DNA from: Ceratothoa steindachneri
Lineage: Eukaryota; Arthropoda; Malacostraca; Isopoda; Cymothoidae
Length of the DNA: 64,000 nt
NCBI GenBank assembly: GCA_963969495.1
Contig: OZ018331.1
Coordinates: 148,286,387-148,350,386, forward strand
Reading direction: 5' to 3'
In this document: positions 24,916 to 37,949 of the stretch, piece after piece
Numbering within the stretch: position 1 is the first letter of the stretch
Layout: the number at the start of each line of letters is the position of its first letter
Program-made: the position numbers and the translations under genes
Notes under the pieces: generated by a model
The model's database searches: none
Seen by the model: only the letters and a program-made list of their open reading frames with translations
What the model was told of the DNA's origin: nothing

Positions 24916-25765
24916 GTTTTGTATATATTAATATTGTTTGTATATATCTATAGCTGCATGATTTAGTTCTTGACAAGCCTTGAGTGGTGATACCCTTGTT
25001 TCTGGATGCAATCCTCTGGATGTAGTTTTCCTGGGAGTTTGGGTGCCTTAAAAAAGAGGCCGTTTGACTCGGATGACCTTTGATAGGCCCTTGTGGCTTT
25101 TGTCATCCTTGAAATTATGTTATGTTATGTTATGTAAGCCATTGAAATAGCATTTAATGAGGGCCTAAACTGACATATATATGAGTAATGAAAAAAGTGC
25201 TCTCAAGCCTCCCATGCAGCCCAACACCAAATTCATGGTTTCAACATAGTTGTTTCTATTCAATTGCAGCCACCAATTTTTCATGGTAGCTACCCTACAA
25301 TGGAATTCATTTTTTACAAACCAGAAACATTTGGGAGACTTGCGCGGCTTACCCGTCTACAGTTAAGATTTACTTTTATACTCGGTGTGTGTTCCAGGCA
25401 TTTTCATTTTCACTTTCCCTAAGTTGAGCAATTTATATTTTAAAATGTTGTGGGTTTTTGGGGGGAAGGGGAATACACTAGTTAGTAATAGTCTTTATAA
25501 TAGTCAGCCATTTTAAATAATTCTCTATAAAAGAGTTCGGAGAAAACGTAATCGAAGATGAACTAAAATAAAAATGAGAAATCGGGTCGGTAAGGGAGGA
25601 TGAATGCATACCCATATCGTCCTCCTTTTGGCTTTGGTAAGTCTATCGAGATGGATGATGACGGATGGCCTCATATTGATGACATCAGACCTGCACTAAG
25701 TTTAAACGGGTAGGAATGTGTGCAGTCGTCCAGTGGTCTGATAGGGAGCCGCTCGCAAATTTTGA

Positions 25766-25862
25766 ATAACATAACATAACATAATTCAACGGATGACAAA
25801 AGCCACAAGGGCCTATCAGAGGTCATCCGAGGTTATATGATCGGTGGAAAAGTTTTAAGCAA
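25766..25862 (-). mobile_element. CR1-like LINE 3'-end fragment
   Basis: The reverse complement ends in ttgaattatgttatgttatg after cctcggatgacctctgatagg and cttgtggcttttgtcatcc, matching the tail of the full element. It begins at gcttaaaacttttccaccg, the same point at which the 12372-12462 copy begins, although their flanks differ. Confidence 0.85.
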
Positions 25863-26297
25863 AATAAATTATGCCATACTTCTTTGTGTCGTTGTAAGAG
25901 TGTCCTAGATTAATAATGTGATGGTGGAGAGGGTGTATCACACCTTATAAGTAACGAAAAGTCAATATTTCAACCCGATTCTGTAACGCAAGAATTCCTC
26001 AACCACGACGTCTTTAAACGTACTGAAGCGGGCTTTGTGGCATATAAAAGAGACAGTGAGTCGTTGTTTTTATTTGGGGTCGAAAAACGCACAATTGTAT
26101 AAGACGGGAGCACTTGTTTTTGTGCCGTCTTATTCAAAATCACCCCATCTTTTGGGTAGAAAATCTACATTCAATCTATCCTATTAGCATATCTGAATTG
26201 TTTGTTGCTATATATTCGGCACGAAAATCACTATTTTCCGAGTTATCACCACTTGAATGTAGTATTTTCAGAGCCACAGCTCGAAAGAGAGGGTAGG
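25863..26297. other. No gene recognised
   Basis: Intron sequence between LINE fragments with short, featureless open frames. Confidence 0.5.
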
Positions 26298-27450
26298 AGT
26301 CATCTTAGGACGAGTGGTGGATGGAATTCAGAATAGGTATTGGTCGATGGTTGTAGGGAATGTGAATGAAGGAAAAAGCGACAGAATTAGAGAGGGTATG
26401 AACAAAGAGAAGTTTAGAACGTGTAGGTCAAGTATTACACTGAGATATAAAGGTGAAAAACAAAGGATAAGAGATATAAAGTGGATGCTAAGAAGCGATA
26501 TGGCAGATGCTAAGCATGTATGGAGTGAGAGGGAAACTATTGGATGGTGTCGAGACTATTTATGTAGTGAATAAGGCATACGTTAAGATGAAACAGCCGA
26601 AGCTAGTAATAAGTTATTTTTCCATGACGATTTACTATCTTTCTGGATGGAATACCGCGAGAAGTAGGTATTGGAATAAGTGAGAGGTGTGTAGGAATGA
26701 TGAGGAATGGTGTGGGATGGGTTCTATCTATCTTGGTATATGTTGATGACCTGGTGTTAGTGACTGAGAGTGAGAGAGCTTTGGGGATGTTAATTGTAGC
26801 CGTTGACAGGATGTGTAAAATGAGGAGTCTAAAAGTCAATGCATAAAGGAGTAAGGTTATGGTATTCAAAAATGTGTAAAGTTCGAGGTGTCTAAGATGC
26901 ATTCTAAGTGATGGATGTACAAATGAAGCAGATTCCGACCACGAAATTTAAAATGGTAGGAAATTCTCTTGGTCAATTTCGAGTATTAATAAATGGTAGG
27001 GCTTGTGTGTGAAATGTGCCATGAAACTGTATGAGAATATGCTGGTGCTAATGCATGAGTGTGAGAGATGGCATGAAAGGATAAGGAAAGATCTCTAGTG
27101 GGTGGAATGCAGAGGAATAACTTGAGAAGGATGCTTGGCTTCCGAAAAATGGATACGGAGGAGGAACTACTAGCCAAGAGATGTTTATTGTGTGTGGAGG
27201 GGTGTGAATGAGGTTGTGACTGAATGGTGTTCTGAGGTTGTATAGGCATGAAAGAAGAATGGATGAAAATAGACTTGTGAAGAGAATATACAAGTGTCAG
27301 GATGTAAGAAGGTTTGGAAGACCGTGTAAAAGGTAGATTAATTATGTGAATGAGTGTTTGAGGGGGCAAATGGAGACTGGGGAAGAAGTGGATGATATGG
27401 TGTATGAGAGGTGTGCGTGGAGTGGGTTTGTGATGAGGCGTGATAAGGTT
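26298..27450 (+). pseudogene. LINE reverse transcriptase relic (same family as 10619-12890)
   Basis: The plus strand reads YVDDLVLVTESERALGML at about 26738, then MRSLKVNA and SKVMVF, the RT catalytic box and thumb entry of the family with YADDLVLxxESEEDL. Later come KLYENMLVLMHECE (about 27018) and RRMDENRLVKRIYKCQDVRR with FGRPCKR (about 27255-27335), and a C-terminal EECLRGQ-like helix near 27350. Stops (VNA-stop) and frameshifts are scattered. The 26314-26574 part may belong to the region upstream of the palm but is not clearly recognisable. Confidence 0.75.
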
Positions 27451-27661
27451 CTTCTACCCAGGGGCGAACACCACCCCCATCGCTATGACGATCCAATTTG
27501 TCGTGGAGAAATCGATGGGTGTCTTTGTGTTTATTAGACCATAGGGGATTCGGAGGGTAGGGGCAGTTTTAATGGTGCTCAAGTGTTCCAACCCCACCTA
27601 GGGGGAATCTGGTCGATGTTGACATGTTGTAAATTACCAAAAAAAACAATTTGTGACTTAC

Positions 27662-27764
27662 AGGCCAATCTCACTTTGTCGACAGCGTAGACAGACGCCG
27701 CTCGAGCCTTCTTCGTCACCAGAGCCAACTCTCCAAAATACCCTCCTACGTTCACTCGGGAGAT
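27662..27764 (-). CDS. Pka-R2: PKA type II regulatory subunit, CNB-B phosphate-binding exon
   Basis: The acceptor is ttcatcag/ATC and the donor GCCT/gtaagt. It encodes residues 205-238 of the visible part plus one base. The phosphate-binding cassette of the second cAMP site reads FGELALVTKKARAASVYA (residues 214-231). The glutamate (216) that holds the ribose 2'-OH and the arginine (225) that holds the cyclic phosphate are both present, so site B looks competent. The residue before that arginine is alanine, where PKA subunits usually carry proline. The phase-1 exit matches the phase-1 entry of the last exon. Confidence 0.95.
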
Positions 27765-28901
27765 CTGATGAATAGAATGATCAGTCAGTCATATATTCAC
27801 ATCTTAACCTTATTTAATGATTAGTATTAACGCGAGCGTACATTCGTATATTCACTGACCCCGTAACAGAAAAGGACTCAAACCACCTGCCACTTCTCAT
27901 GATATGACATTGACTTCAAAAGGAAATGACGCACAAAAGCGTTTCGTGGCAGGAAATTTGAGATTCATGATTTATAAATAAATCCCAAGTTCTTTTGTGC
28001 AAACATGAGTAGTAATAATTTCATCACGCATCAACATCTTAAAATCGTGGGGGAAATAAAGTTAAATCAACTGGCACGTTACTTAATATGGTATTGATTT
28101 TAAATTAAAGTTACGTATACTTTCCCAAATTAGTCATGTCATATTTTCAAAACGTTTAGGACAAAAGTAAATTAATTATGATATATGTAATATGTATTTT
28201 ATATTTTATAAATCATCGAATAGTTTTGGATGACGGCACAAGGCTTTGTGCGCGGTGTTGCCAACTGATATTTTTTTCTTTTTATAATACGTTAAAAAAA
28301 TATTGTCCTTCATAGTGATGAGGTATTATGTTCCGTAGCATTTCGTCCATTCGGGGTTTGTCCTTGGGCTGAAGGACCCAAGCACGTCTCCTACAAAACA
28401 CGACTCTATCCTATCCTACAGCCGACCTATTATAAGCAATTAATAGACAAAATATGACCTAAAATAGATAGAGTAAGAAAGTAAGGATAATATTTAAGCA
28501 AGGAAGCACGAAACCAGACCTCTGAATTAACGTAATTTCGCAAAGCAGTGAGGTGGAAGTGCTGGTGAGCTTTTTGCCACTCCCCAATTCACGGACGCGT
28601 CTCCTCCAGTGAAATACATTGAATTTATGGCAGATAAAGAAGATAGGGGTATGTGGGGGAAATGAAAATAATGGATAATTATCAGCAAGAACAGATGCGG
28701 TTTGATGTTGGGTTAGAACCTCAAAAGACATAAAAAAAAACCAAGTAGATATGACTGTTTTAACTCTAGAAGTGCGGTACAGCACAAAATGTGTCACACG
28801 TTCAGTCTCTCAAATGGGTCAGTACAAAATGTGTATGAATAAATCGCGACCAAAATATTACCTTAATATACAATGATGGGCCGAAAGTTATTGCATAGCA
28901 G
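27765..28901. other. Intron sequence, no element recognised
   Basis: AT-rich. The minus-strand open frame at 28459-28797 has no recognisable domain. Confidence 0.5.
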
Positions 28902-30088
28902 TATATCAGATTGGAAAGAAAGTAATAACCGATTTTCTAGAATAAAGTTAATACCTTTTTATTTCAGATTATAAAAATAGAGTTAATAATCTTCTTCGAT
29001 ACTCACCCCTATGTCTACCAATCTAAAAATCACATTAGACATGTTTTACTCTAAGAGTTTCATAAAGGTGCGAATGCAAGTACAGCGCCAAAATCCATTG
29101 CTAGCACTTATGGGGCTGATGCAGTAAATGAAAGAAGTCGCAGGAGGTGGTTTTCCCGTTTCAGAAGTGGGAATTTCAGTCTAAAAGACGGACCAAAGGA
29201 ACTTGATTCTGAAGAGTTAGAAGATGTCACAGAAAATCCTGCTACAACTTCTAGCGGAACTCATAGAACAATTTAACGTAACCAATACGACTGACCTGCG
29301 CCAAATGAAAATGATTAGAAAGGTTCAAGTGATTGGAAAATGGATCCCGCACCAACTGTCCACGGCAAATCTGCAACAGCGTGTTGCTCGCTGTCAGTCA
29401 TTGCTTTCACGACACCTTCAGGCACCATTTTTGGGCATGTTTGTTACTGGGGATAAGAAGTGGATCCTTTATCATATCATTAAGCACGAGGAAGCAGAAT
29501 GTCTCAACAACCAAGAGGAGGACTTCACGCAAAAGAGATCATGTTGAGTGTCTGGTGGGATATTGAAGGAATTGTCCATTACTAACTGTTAGGCAACAAC
29601 CAAACAATTAATGCTAATCTCTACTGCAATCAACTTTGTCGTTTGAAATACGCTTCTGGGCAAAGGCGACCCCTCCCGAGTCAACAGAAGGGGTGTCATC
29701 TCCATCACGATAATTTCCGTCCTCACACAGCTCGAATGACCAAAGATCTCTCGGAAGACCTCGGTTGGGAAATATCGCTCCATCCTACCAATTCTTCTAT
29801 CATTGTTCCTTCTGATTATTACTGTTTTAAGGGATTACAGAACCATTTAGATGGTCTTAGATTGACACCAAGAGAAAAGGTCGAAAACGAATTGGATTCA
29901 TATTTTGTATCTCAAAACCTAGTGAATTTTACAAGCGTGGCATTTATAAGCCTGTGGACAGATGTAATGAGGTTCTAGAAAGAAATAGTTATGTTTATGA
30001 CTAAATATTACCATAGTCATAAGTTCTTTTTCATTTTTAATATATACATACCTTAAAATCGGACATTAGTTTCGTTCCAAATGATATA
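28902..30088 (+). mobile_element. mariner transposon relic
   Basis: Inverted ends of about 34 bp begin tatatcagattggaaagaaa on the left and, in reverse complement, tatatcatttggaacgaaac on the right. Both run to a shared cgatttt and begin at TA. Between them a broken transposase reads RRWFSRFRSGNFSLKD (about 29145), a shifted SATACCSLSVI region, IMLSVWWDIEGIVHY (about 29540), HHDNFRPHTARMTKDL with LGWE (about 29703), then YYCFKGLQNHLDG (about 29818), the mariner D,D(34)D region and C-terminus. Multiple frameshifts exist. Its length, 1.19 kb, is slightly under that of an intact mariner. Confidence 0.9.
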
Positions 30089-30109
30089 AAGGTAATGGTG
30101 GGGAACGCA

Positions 30110-31190
30110 ATCTGACTGTGACGTCATTTAAATTCCAAGACTTGTATCAATTGTGATCGACATTTTGTTGGTCAATGAGAACATTTGCTGGGCTGCTGAT
30201 AGCAGGGCGACGTGGATTATCGGACTTTGAACGGGGCATGAGAGTGGGTGCCAGACGGATGGAGCATTCCATTTCTGAAACTATGAAGACCTTCAACATC
30301 TCTCGATCTATGGTGTGGCAGTGAACCGAGGCATTGCCACCCACCATAGACAGCGCATTGGCCGACCACGAGTGCTTAATAATCATGTTCAGCGGCTACA
30401 AATGTTCATGGCATCAGAGAAGCAGCACTGGCTCAAATTGCATCCCCATTCATTACATAAGGTGCTGGGTGCATATCCACCAGGGCCATTAAACTTTCTT
30501 TCTCTTCCATGGAATGTGAAAGCAGAAGACCAACCGAAATGCCTTTGCTAGCACCACGACACTGGGCACATCCCCAGAGTTGCGATCGCGACATCGCTAA
30601 TTGGACCATGGATCAATAGCAACATGCGGCGTGGTCCAATGAGTGACCAGTTGTTTCGAGTTGATGGTAGGGTTTTGATGTGGCGCAGACCGCAGTTGTC
30701 AACAAGGCACCGTGCTGATGGGTGGTAGTTCCATAGTGATATTGGGTGTGTTCACGGGCAAAGGTTGGGTCCGCTAGTCCACTTAAACACGCCTTGACTG
30801 ATGATCAATTCTGGATGACCTTTTGCGTCTATTTATGAAATTCATGGACCCTAACAACGATGGGATATTCCGGCAAGATAATGAATTTTGTCATAGGGAC
30901 AAATTTGCTCAGAATTTGTCCCAGGAGAATTATGGAGAGTTCCAACGAATGCTGTGGCTAACTCGCTCACTCTACAGGAACCCAATCGGGTATTTATGAG
31001 GCGAGGTGGCCATGTCTATTCGACTCCAAGATCCGCCAGTTACCAATATCATGGAACTGTGGACAAGTGTCAAAAAGGCATTTGTTGGCATCTCTCTAGA
31101 GGTCTTCCGTGCACTTGTTGAATTGCTGGCACCTTTAAGTTGCTGCTTTTTGCTGGGCTAATATTTAATTCGAAACAATATTCAGGGGAA
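30110..31190 (+). pseudogene. Tc1-like transposase relic
   Basis: RGRRGLSDFERGMRVGARRM (about 30210) is the N-terminal helix-turn-helix of a Tc1-type transposase. It continues with ISETMKTFNISRSMVWQ, then a stop, and HHRQRIGRPRVLNN (about 30335). Downstream shifted frames give CQQGTVLMGG (about 30700, family form CQQGTVQxGG), a DDQFW segment and NNDGIF-like sequence. LAHSTGTQSGIYE (about 30960) stands where the family has SPDxNPIEHLWD. It lies immediately after the mariner relic. Terminal repeats were not found. Confidence 0.75.
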
Positions 31191-32591
31191 TATTATTATT
31201 TCCACATTTTATTGTTATTCTTAAGGAACATTACTGAGAGTGCGGGAAACTGCAACCAGGACACTGATAATGCTACACTCTTTAATCTCTGAGTGACAAG
31301 AGAGGTTGCATCGGTAGCCCTGAGAGCGGGAGAAAAAAAAACTGAGAAGTGACTCGCGCGGAGATTTAATGATCGACATAGTGCCACACAGGACGAGGAG
31401 TCGTGTATTAGATTTCTTGCGAGTCGCCATCTAGAGAATGAGAAACGCACGGGGACCTGCTGACTCTCAATTGAGGGCGGGACTGAATGTATCCTACTTG
31501 TTTAATACAATATGTGAAAGTTGGTAAAATGCCTTTAGGAATTGCTGGCTAACGTCGCACTTAGATAAATTTAGCACCAGTCCTTATAAAGCTCAGCTAA
31601 ACAAGCAGTATCAGAGATTACAAATTTTTAGATAAGCGCTTAAGATATCTCCATTGATAATTGTTAGCAATCCGAAAGAGAACCTTACGTAATTCAATGA
31701 GGTGATATATTTAAGTGATGATGATGAAGAAATGAAGTTACACTTACGACAGAACGAGAGTAACGGGGGAATAACATGAATAATAAGAAAGGTTCTCTAC
31801 GTGCAACCTCGTAGACAAGGAGTGAATGTCAGAACTATATTGACGTGTTCTTAAGAAAGAACTACTACAAGCATTCAATTATAACCATTGACTCAATTTT
31901 AGGTTTGCTGGTAACGTGGTGTTTTCGGAACAGACATATCCTAGGTTTGAGGACGAATTGACGAAAGATTGAAGTTCAAAGATTGAGATCGAGTTGAAGA
32001 TAAATTGATGGGGTAGATTAAGGACTTATTGTGTGAACCTTTATGTGGGTTTGATGGTAGTGTGGTTCTTCTGGACGCGCATATCCCAGGTTTGATAGGT
32101 CTAGGTTAGTGGTTTAAGGATAAATTAAGGATAGATTGATGAAGAATGATGATAGATTGAAAATTGAAGATTACACCACAAAGAACTAAAACTTCCCGGA
32201 AGTTTAAAAATCACTCAGAGAAGAACAACACCTTTCTAACTTCAGGAAAAAAACCCACGAAGAACTAAAAACATTTTGGGGGGAACTTAAAAAAACACTA
32301 GTAGGAATCTACTAAACCTCTTAGCCTCAGAAAAATAATCCTCAAACCGCTCAAACCCCCTAAGCATTCAATAAACCATTCCTGATTCGAGGGTGGAGAT
32401 CTCAAAAACCTCTTTGGTCTTAAGATCTCTTCCAATGACCTTAAAATACCTTCCGACAAAACCCCTGTTGAGACCAAACCTTTCCTGGAAACGTCAGAAA
32501 CTTTTCAACCAAACTTAAAAAAATCGACAAACCTCTTCAAGAGGTAACCAAAAACACACCACGAGAGCTTAAATAATGGGGTGGGGGTTAC
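31191..32591. other. Intron sequence, no gene recognised
   Basis: The phrase catatcc(t/c)aggtttga occurs at about 31937 and 32078, suggesting a local duplication. Otherwise nothing was recognised. Confidence 0.45.
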
Positions 32592-32750
32592 CTCTTTCTC
32601 CTGATTGTCCGAATTAACCATCACAACTCGGGCTGATCCCTCCTCTACAAAGTACATCCCGTCAGCAGCGTCACCTTGTTTGATAATTAACTCCCCAGCG
32701 ACCTTCATCTTGGGCACAAGTGCGTCAGCCAGATTCATTCTCTCGTAGTT
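32592..32750 (-). CDS. Pka-R2: PKA type II regulatory subunit, CNB-A/CNB-B junction exon
   Basis: A 159-bp, phase 0/0 exon with acceptor cgttacag/AAC and donor GAG/gtaacc. It encodes residues 152-204: [14 protein letters not shown], the helix that leaves the first cAMP domain, then [20 protein letters not shown], the opening strands of the second domain, and a linker ending in [18 protein letters not shown] is nearly invariant in PKA R subunits. It joins in frame to MLKTLQ of the 39189-39450 exon and to ISRVNVGG of the 27662-27764 exon. Confidence 0.95.
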
Positions 32751-33389
32751 CTGTAACGGGAATCAGAATAAACAAAAAAACTCATCATAATTAACCCCTT
32801 CCTGCAAATTGGAGTAAAAGTAATTAGGGTAAAGTTACGGGCGGAACACGTTTGTGCTATCGTATGTTTTGGTATAGATGTTTTGGTACCAATTTGGACT
32901 TGTTTGGGGGCCGGACTTACCATTGATTTTTCCCTTGCATCGGGACAGGTTTTGCTACCAATTTTATATTGTCTTAGTAGGTGCTTTAATGACGATTCTT
33001 ACTGTCTGGTGACTATATTAGTTAATATACGTCTGAATCACGGGTCACTACGAGGCAGCCGCCACAAAATCGACATGATTTATGATTCCATTCGGCCACT
33101 ATACACACCTAATGCGGCTTAAATTCGCTTTAGCATGGAAGCAGTGATTTCACATGGGTAGGTTGTAGCCCACATGTGAAATCTTGTTTTAAAGATGGCG
33201 TCCCTAGGGAACAACGTTTGTCAACATGGTAGAGAGCCAAGTTTCGTTGGACAGGAGTAACAAAGTGGCTGGGGCACAACCATCACATATGTGGATGCGA
33301 GGCCAGAAAACTCCCTAGATCAGATCGAGAATCTGTGGGGTGACCCTCAAAAAGTGGAGTTGAGAAACGGAAGCAGGCAAATTATAACT

Positions 33390-33590
33390 ACTCCAGACCA
33401 TTAATGGAGCGCAATCGCTCCCAAAATTAATGGAGCACCATCGCTCCCACAATTAATGGAGTCCCATCGCTACCGACCCTTAACGGAACACCATAATTCC
33501 CAACCATCAATGGGGCATCATCGTTTCCGATCATTAATGGAGTGTCATCACGACTAACCTTTAATGGAGCGCCATCGGTTAAAATTTGCT
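33390..33590. repeat. 31-bp tandem repeat, about 6 units
   Basis: Units on the pattern ttaatggagc(g/a)ccatcgctcc repeat about six times with point changes. Confidence 0.85.
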
Positions 33591-35239
33591 TCTGAAATTG
33601 ATATCTAGCCGTAACGAAGCCCAGAAGTCATTCACTTTTGAGTTTTGCGAGAAGGTTCACTAAACCTATGAAACTTTTATAATTTTGATTGCCTCGTACA
33701 ATGGCCGCAGGAAAATGTGAATAGTGTAGTCAAATAATCGGAAGCAACAAAGCTTAGGAACCACAACAATTGTCTCCACCAAAGCTTATGGCCTTGAGTG
33801 TCTATTCTACGGTCATAAGTGAGGTGTAATTTCATTGTAAGTTAAAATATAATGCATAAGTGAACTATAATCTTACAATAACGAAATATATATTATGTAA
33901 AAGTGAACTCTCATTCCATTGTACTGGTATATATGTACATATAAAGCGTGAAAGTGAAATGTAAGCCCATTCTGAGTGGATATGTAATATAGCAATGAGT
34001 GGCCCGTCTACACTACATCGGGCACGCCTGTGGAACGTTCTTTATCCGCGCCAAGTCACTGTATCCAATAGACCAATCAAACAGACCTAAAAATAACTGT
34101 AGCAATTGGCTATTTTAACCTTCATTTTTTGCCGTCGCAGTACACTGGATCGTTTTCACCCTTCCCCCTACCAACCGTAGGGGCACGTTATATCTTACAA
34201 TAGTATGAAAACTGCTCTGCACCCCTTTCTTGTTGTGGTGTGGTTCCCCCGGCCCGGTTATCCCAGGAAACCAGCACCACTTAGGTAAGCCACCACATCC
34301 ACTGGACTTGACCAGCTGCAGGAGATGGTTAAAGTTATTGTGTTGTCTGCCAGCTGCCAAGCAAATACGAGAGGGGGTGGGGGTTAGCTTGAAAGAGAGG
34401 GCAAAAGTCTGTCTGGGTGTTGGCTATGTGGTGTTTGTATGTTTTAAGTGATTGGTGATGACCACAGCGAAGTCGTGTAAGGTGCGCTCTATCAGACCGA
34501 GTGTGTTGTGTTGCTGTGCAGTTTATGTTTGGTGTGTGTGGGAGGAGGGGGAGTTAAGTATTTTGTTTCGTGGAAGGTTATTGATTGCTTGTCTAATGAG
34601 GTAGTGTGAATATGTTTTTTGTACTGTGAGAGATTTTTTGGTTGTGATATGGAGTCAAGAATGTTTGTATAGTATCGATGTGGTGTGCTTACTACTTGTC
34701 TGTGAGTAGAAAGGACGTTGTGTAGATGTGACTGGGGCTATTTGGGTTGTGTATGATTGATGCAAAGAATTGTGTATCTCTCATGTTAAGGTGGTGTTAA
34801 ATTGTAAGGATTTTAGCTTCCGCATGTAAATGTTCGATGGGTGATGTTTGTGTACAATCTAGTATGATTGTGTTGCCATATGTTGTCCCTGTTTGGGCTC
34901 TGACTGTGCCAGATGTAGTGTGGATGTGTGTACTCATTGCTGTAGTAACTGCATACAATCAATGCGTGCATTGCAGTTTTCTTTACTATGGATACCTAAA
35001 GTGTAAGTTCATTGTAAGGTCTTATATAGGATGTAAGTGAGTTGTGTTTTATGTAAATAAAATGTCTCTTATTCATTGTTAGACTGTAATCAGGTGGTGG
35101 GTGTGGATAAAATTGAACCCACATTGAGGGCAGAGACATTAAGAAAAGAAAGGAAACTGATCGACCCAACGAAGTCATTCTCATTCAACGGTAAAAACAG
35201 AGGGAAGGGACAAACAAAAGGAAAAAGTGACTTAAATAA

Positions 35240-35240
<1 letters not shown>
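33591..35240. other. Intron sequence, no gene recognised
   Basis: The 34370-34960 part is GT-rich on the plus strand (runs like gtgttgtgttgctgtg) but has no clean period. Open frames here lack recognisable domains. Confidence 0.45.
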
Positions 35241-36130
<890 letters not shown>

Positions 36131-37873
36131 TTTGGTTAGCAACTGCTATTTTCATTTTGCTTGTGTCTAGAATACCGACAAAACACTGTTATTTATTTTA
36201 AACTTTGCTTTTGTGTCCAGGATAATGATATTTATAGGAAATTTACCTATTCCCTCTGAAAGGAAGTGTCGAATTTGCATAAAGTAGAAACAAAATGACA
36301 CGATACAAAAATAGCATTTATTTATTCTAGAATTACATAAGTGATACAATTGAAATATTAGAAATGAGTAGTTTTCCGTGATTTATGCATATACTGTAAA
36401 TTACTTTCACGAATCAGCCCCTAAATATAGTCTCCCATCAGATTTTCACCATACGATCTTTGATAGCGGCGTGCAAAGTCCAGTAGATCCTGGTGAAAGC
36501 GCTCGCCATGCTCCTCGGAGTACGATCCCATATTCTCCTTAAGTTTATCAAGATGAGCGTCAAGAATATGGACTTTCGGGGACATCCTGCAAACCATCTT
36601 GCCGTAGTTTCTCACCAGATAGTTTTCGTCTTTGTGATTCCCTAGGAAACCCGGAACCTTGCACTTCATGATCCTTTTTATTTCTGGACCGACGAAGACC
36701 CCGGCTTCCACCTTTGCTACAGATAGATTAGGAAAGAAATCTTGGAGATCCTTGAAAGCTGCAGACTTCTTATCTAGAGCCCTTAAGAATTGTTTCATAA
36801 AGCCCAATTTTAAGTACAGAGGAGGAAACGGTATTTTCGGGGGTCTAACAAAGACAGACTCTCTCCCATTTGACGTTGTTTCTCCGCACACTAAACTCGG
36901 GTCGTTTTGGCCAATCCCGCTGATGGTAGTGTGCCGCGGTGTCCCTGCTGTCCCAAAGGCAAAGATAACAAGGAAACTTGGTAAAGCCGTTGGAGACCCA
37001 TCGAGAAGGCCACCATTTTGAAGTCTCCGGTAACCTCCCAACCGTACTCTTCATATTTCAGTGCATCTAGCAAGATCTTGACACTGTTGTATTCTTCTTT
37101 GAGCAGGACCGAGTGAGTAAGGGGAGGAGATGGATACATGCTCCCGTTATGAAGCAGCACTGCTTTGAGCCTGCTGGGCGAGCTGTCAATGAAGAGGCAC
37201 CACTCGTTGCGGTTAGAGGCGATTTCAATTGCCTCAAACAGACCGGTCACATTGTGACAAAAGCAAAGCTCACCTTGACATGTAAAAAAGCGTGAAAAAC
37301 ACTGGTGCCGCTTTCCCTGACCTAATATTTGCACACTGTCATCTAACAAATCCCTCTGCTTGGATTTCGCAGTTAAAAAGCTCAGCATTGGACTTTGTGA
37401 GACCAAGGTCTCTGACAAGGTTGCTGAGATCTTTTTGTTTGGCCTAGTATTGGTTTCTCGCCTCAGTTGCACCTCTGTAATCTGGATCAATGACTTGATC
37501 CTCTTATTAACGGATTTTCCTTTGTAAAATCTGCTGCTCTCTTTTTGGAGGAGTGGGTATGGGGAGCTCAGAACTGTATGGCACTGGCGCAATAGATGAG
37601 TGGAGGTCTGGATACATGATAACAGGTGCATTCTTGCCTGCTCGATGTTTGGAAGGGTTCACCATGCAGAAGAAACAATTGCCTGAGTGGTCAGTCGGTT
37701 CCCTCCAAATTCGTGAGATTGCGAAATTCATAGCTCTCTTTTCTCCTCTGTACCATCCTATAAAAAAACAAAATGAAAACATAAGTATAAATATACAAAT
37801 ACTTTTCACTTAGTTTTATTAGAAATGCTAAAAAAAAATCCAGTATCCAAATAAACAACACACATTATATTTC

Positions 37874-37876
<3 letters not shown>

Positions 37877-37947
<71 letters not shown>
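37877..37947. repeat. (TA)n microsatellite
   Basis: TA run directly abutting the left arm of the fold-back. Confidence 0.97.

Positions 37948-37949
<2 letters not shown>

Larger units (their letters stand above)
21368..25135 (+). mobile_element. Nearly full-length CR1-like LINE
   Basis: A two-ORF non-LTR retrotransposon. ORF1 (SGNH esterase-like) is followed after 23 nt by ORF2 (APE endonuclease plus reverse transcriptase), about 150 bp of 3' sequence, and a tail of ttatg pentamers at about 25113-25132. The 5' boundary is not defined; sequence just before ORF1 is unremarkable. Related 3' ends lie inverted at 12372-12462 and 25766-25862. It lies in the last PKA-R2 intron, opposite in orientation to the gene. 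Confidence 0.9.

Noticed and set aside
36421..37041. Copy A C-terminal open frame as an intact gene
   Set aside because: It begins in a shifted frame, carries an internal deletion, and ends at a Trp-to-stop change before the true C-terminus, so it is a pseudogene fragment.
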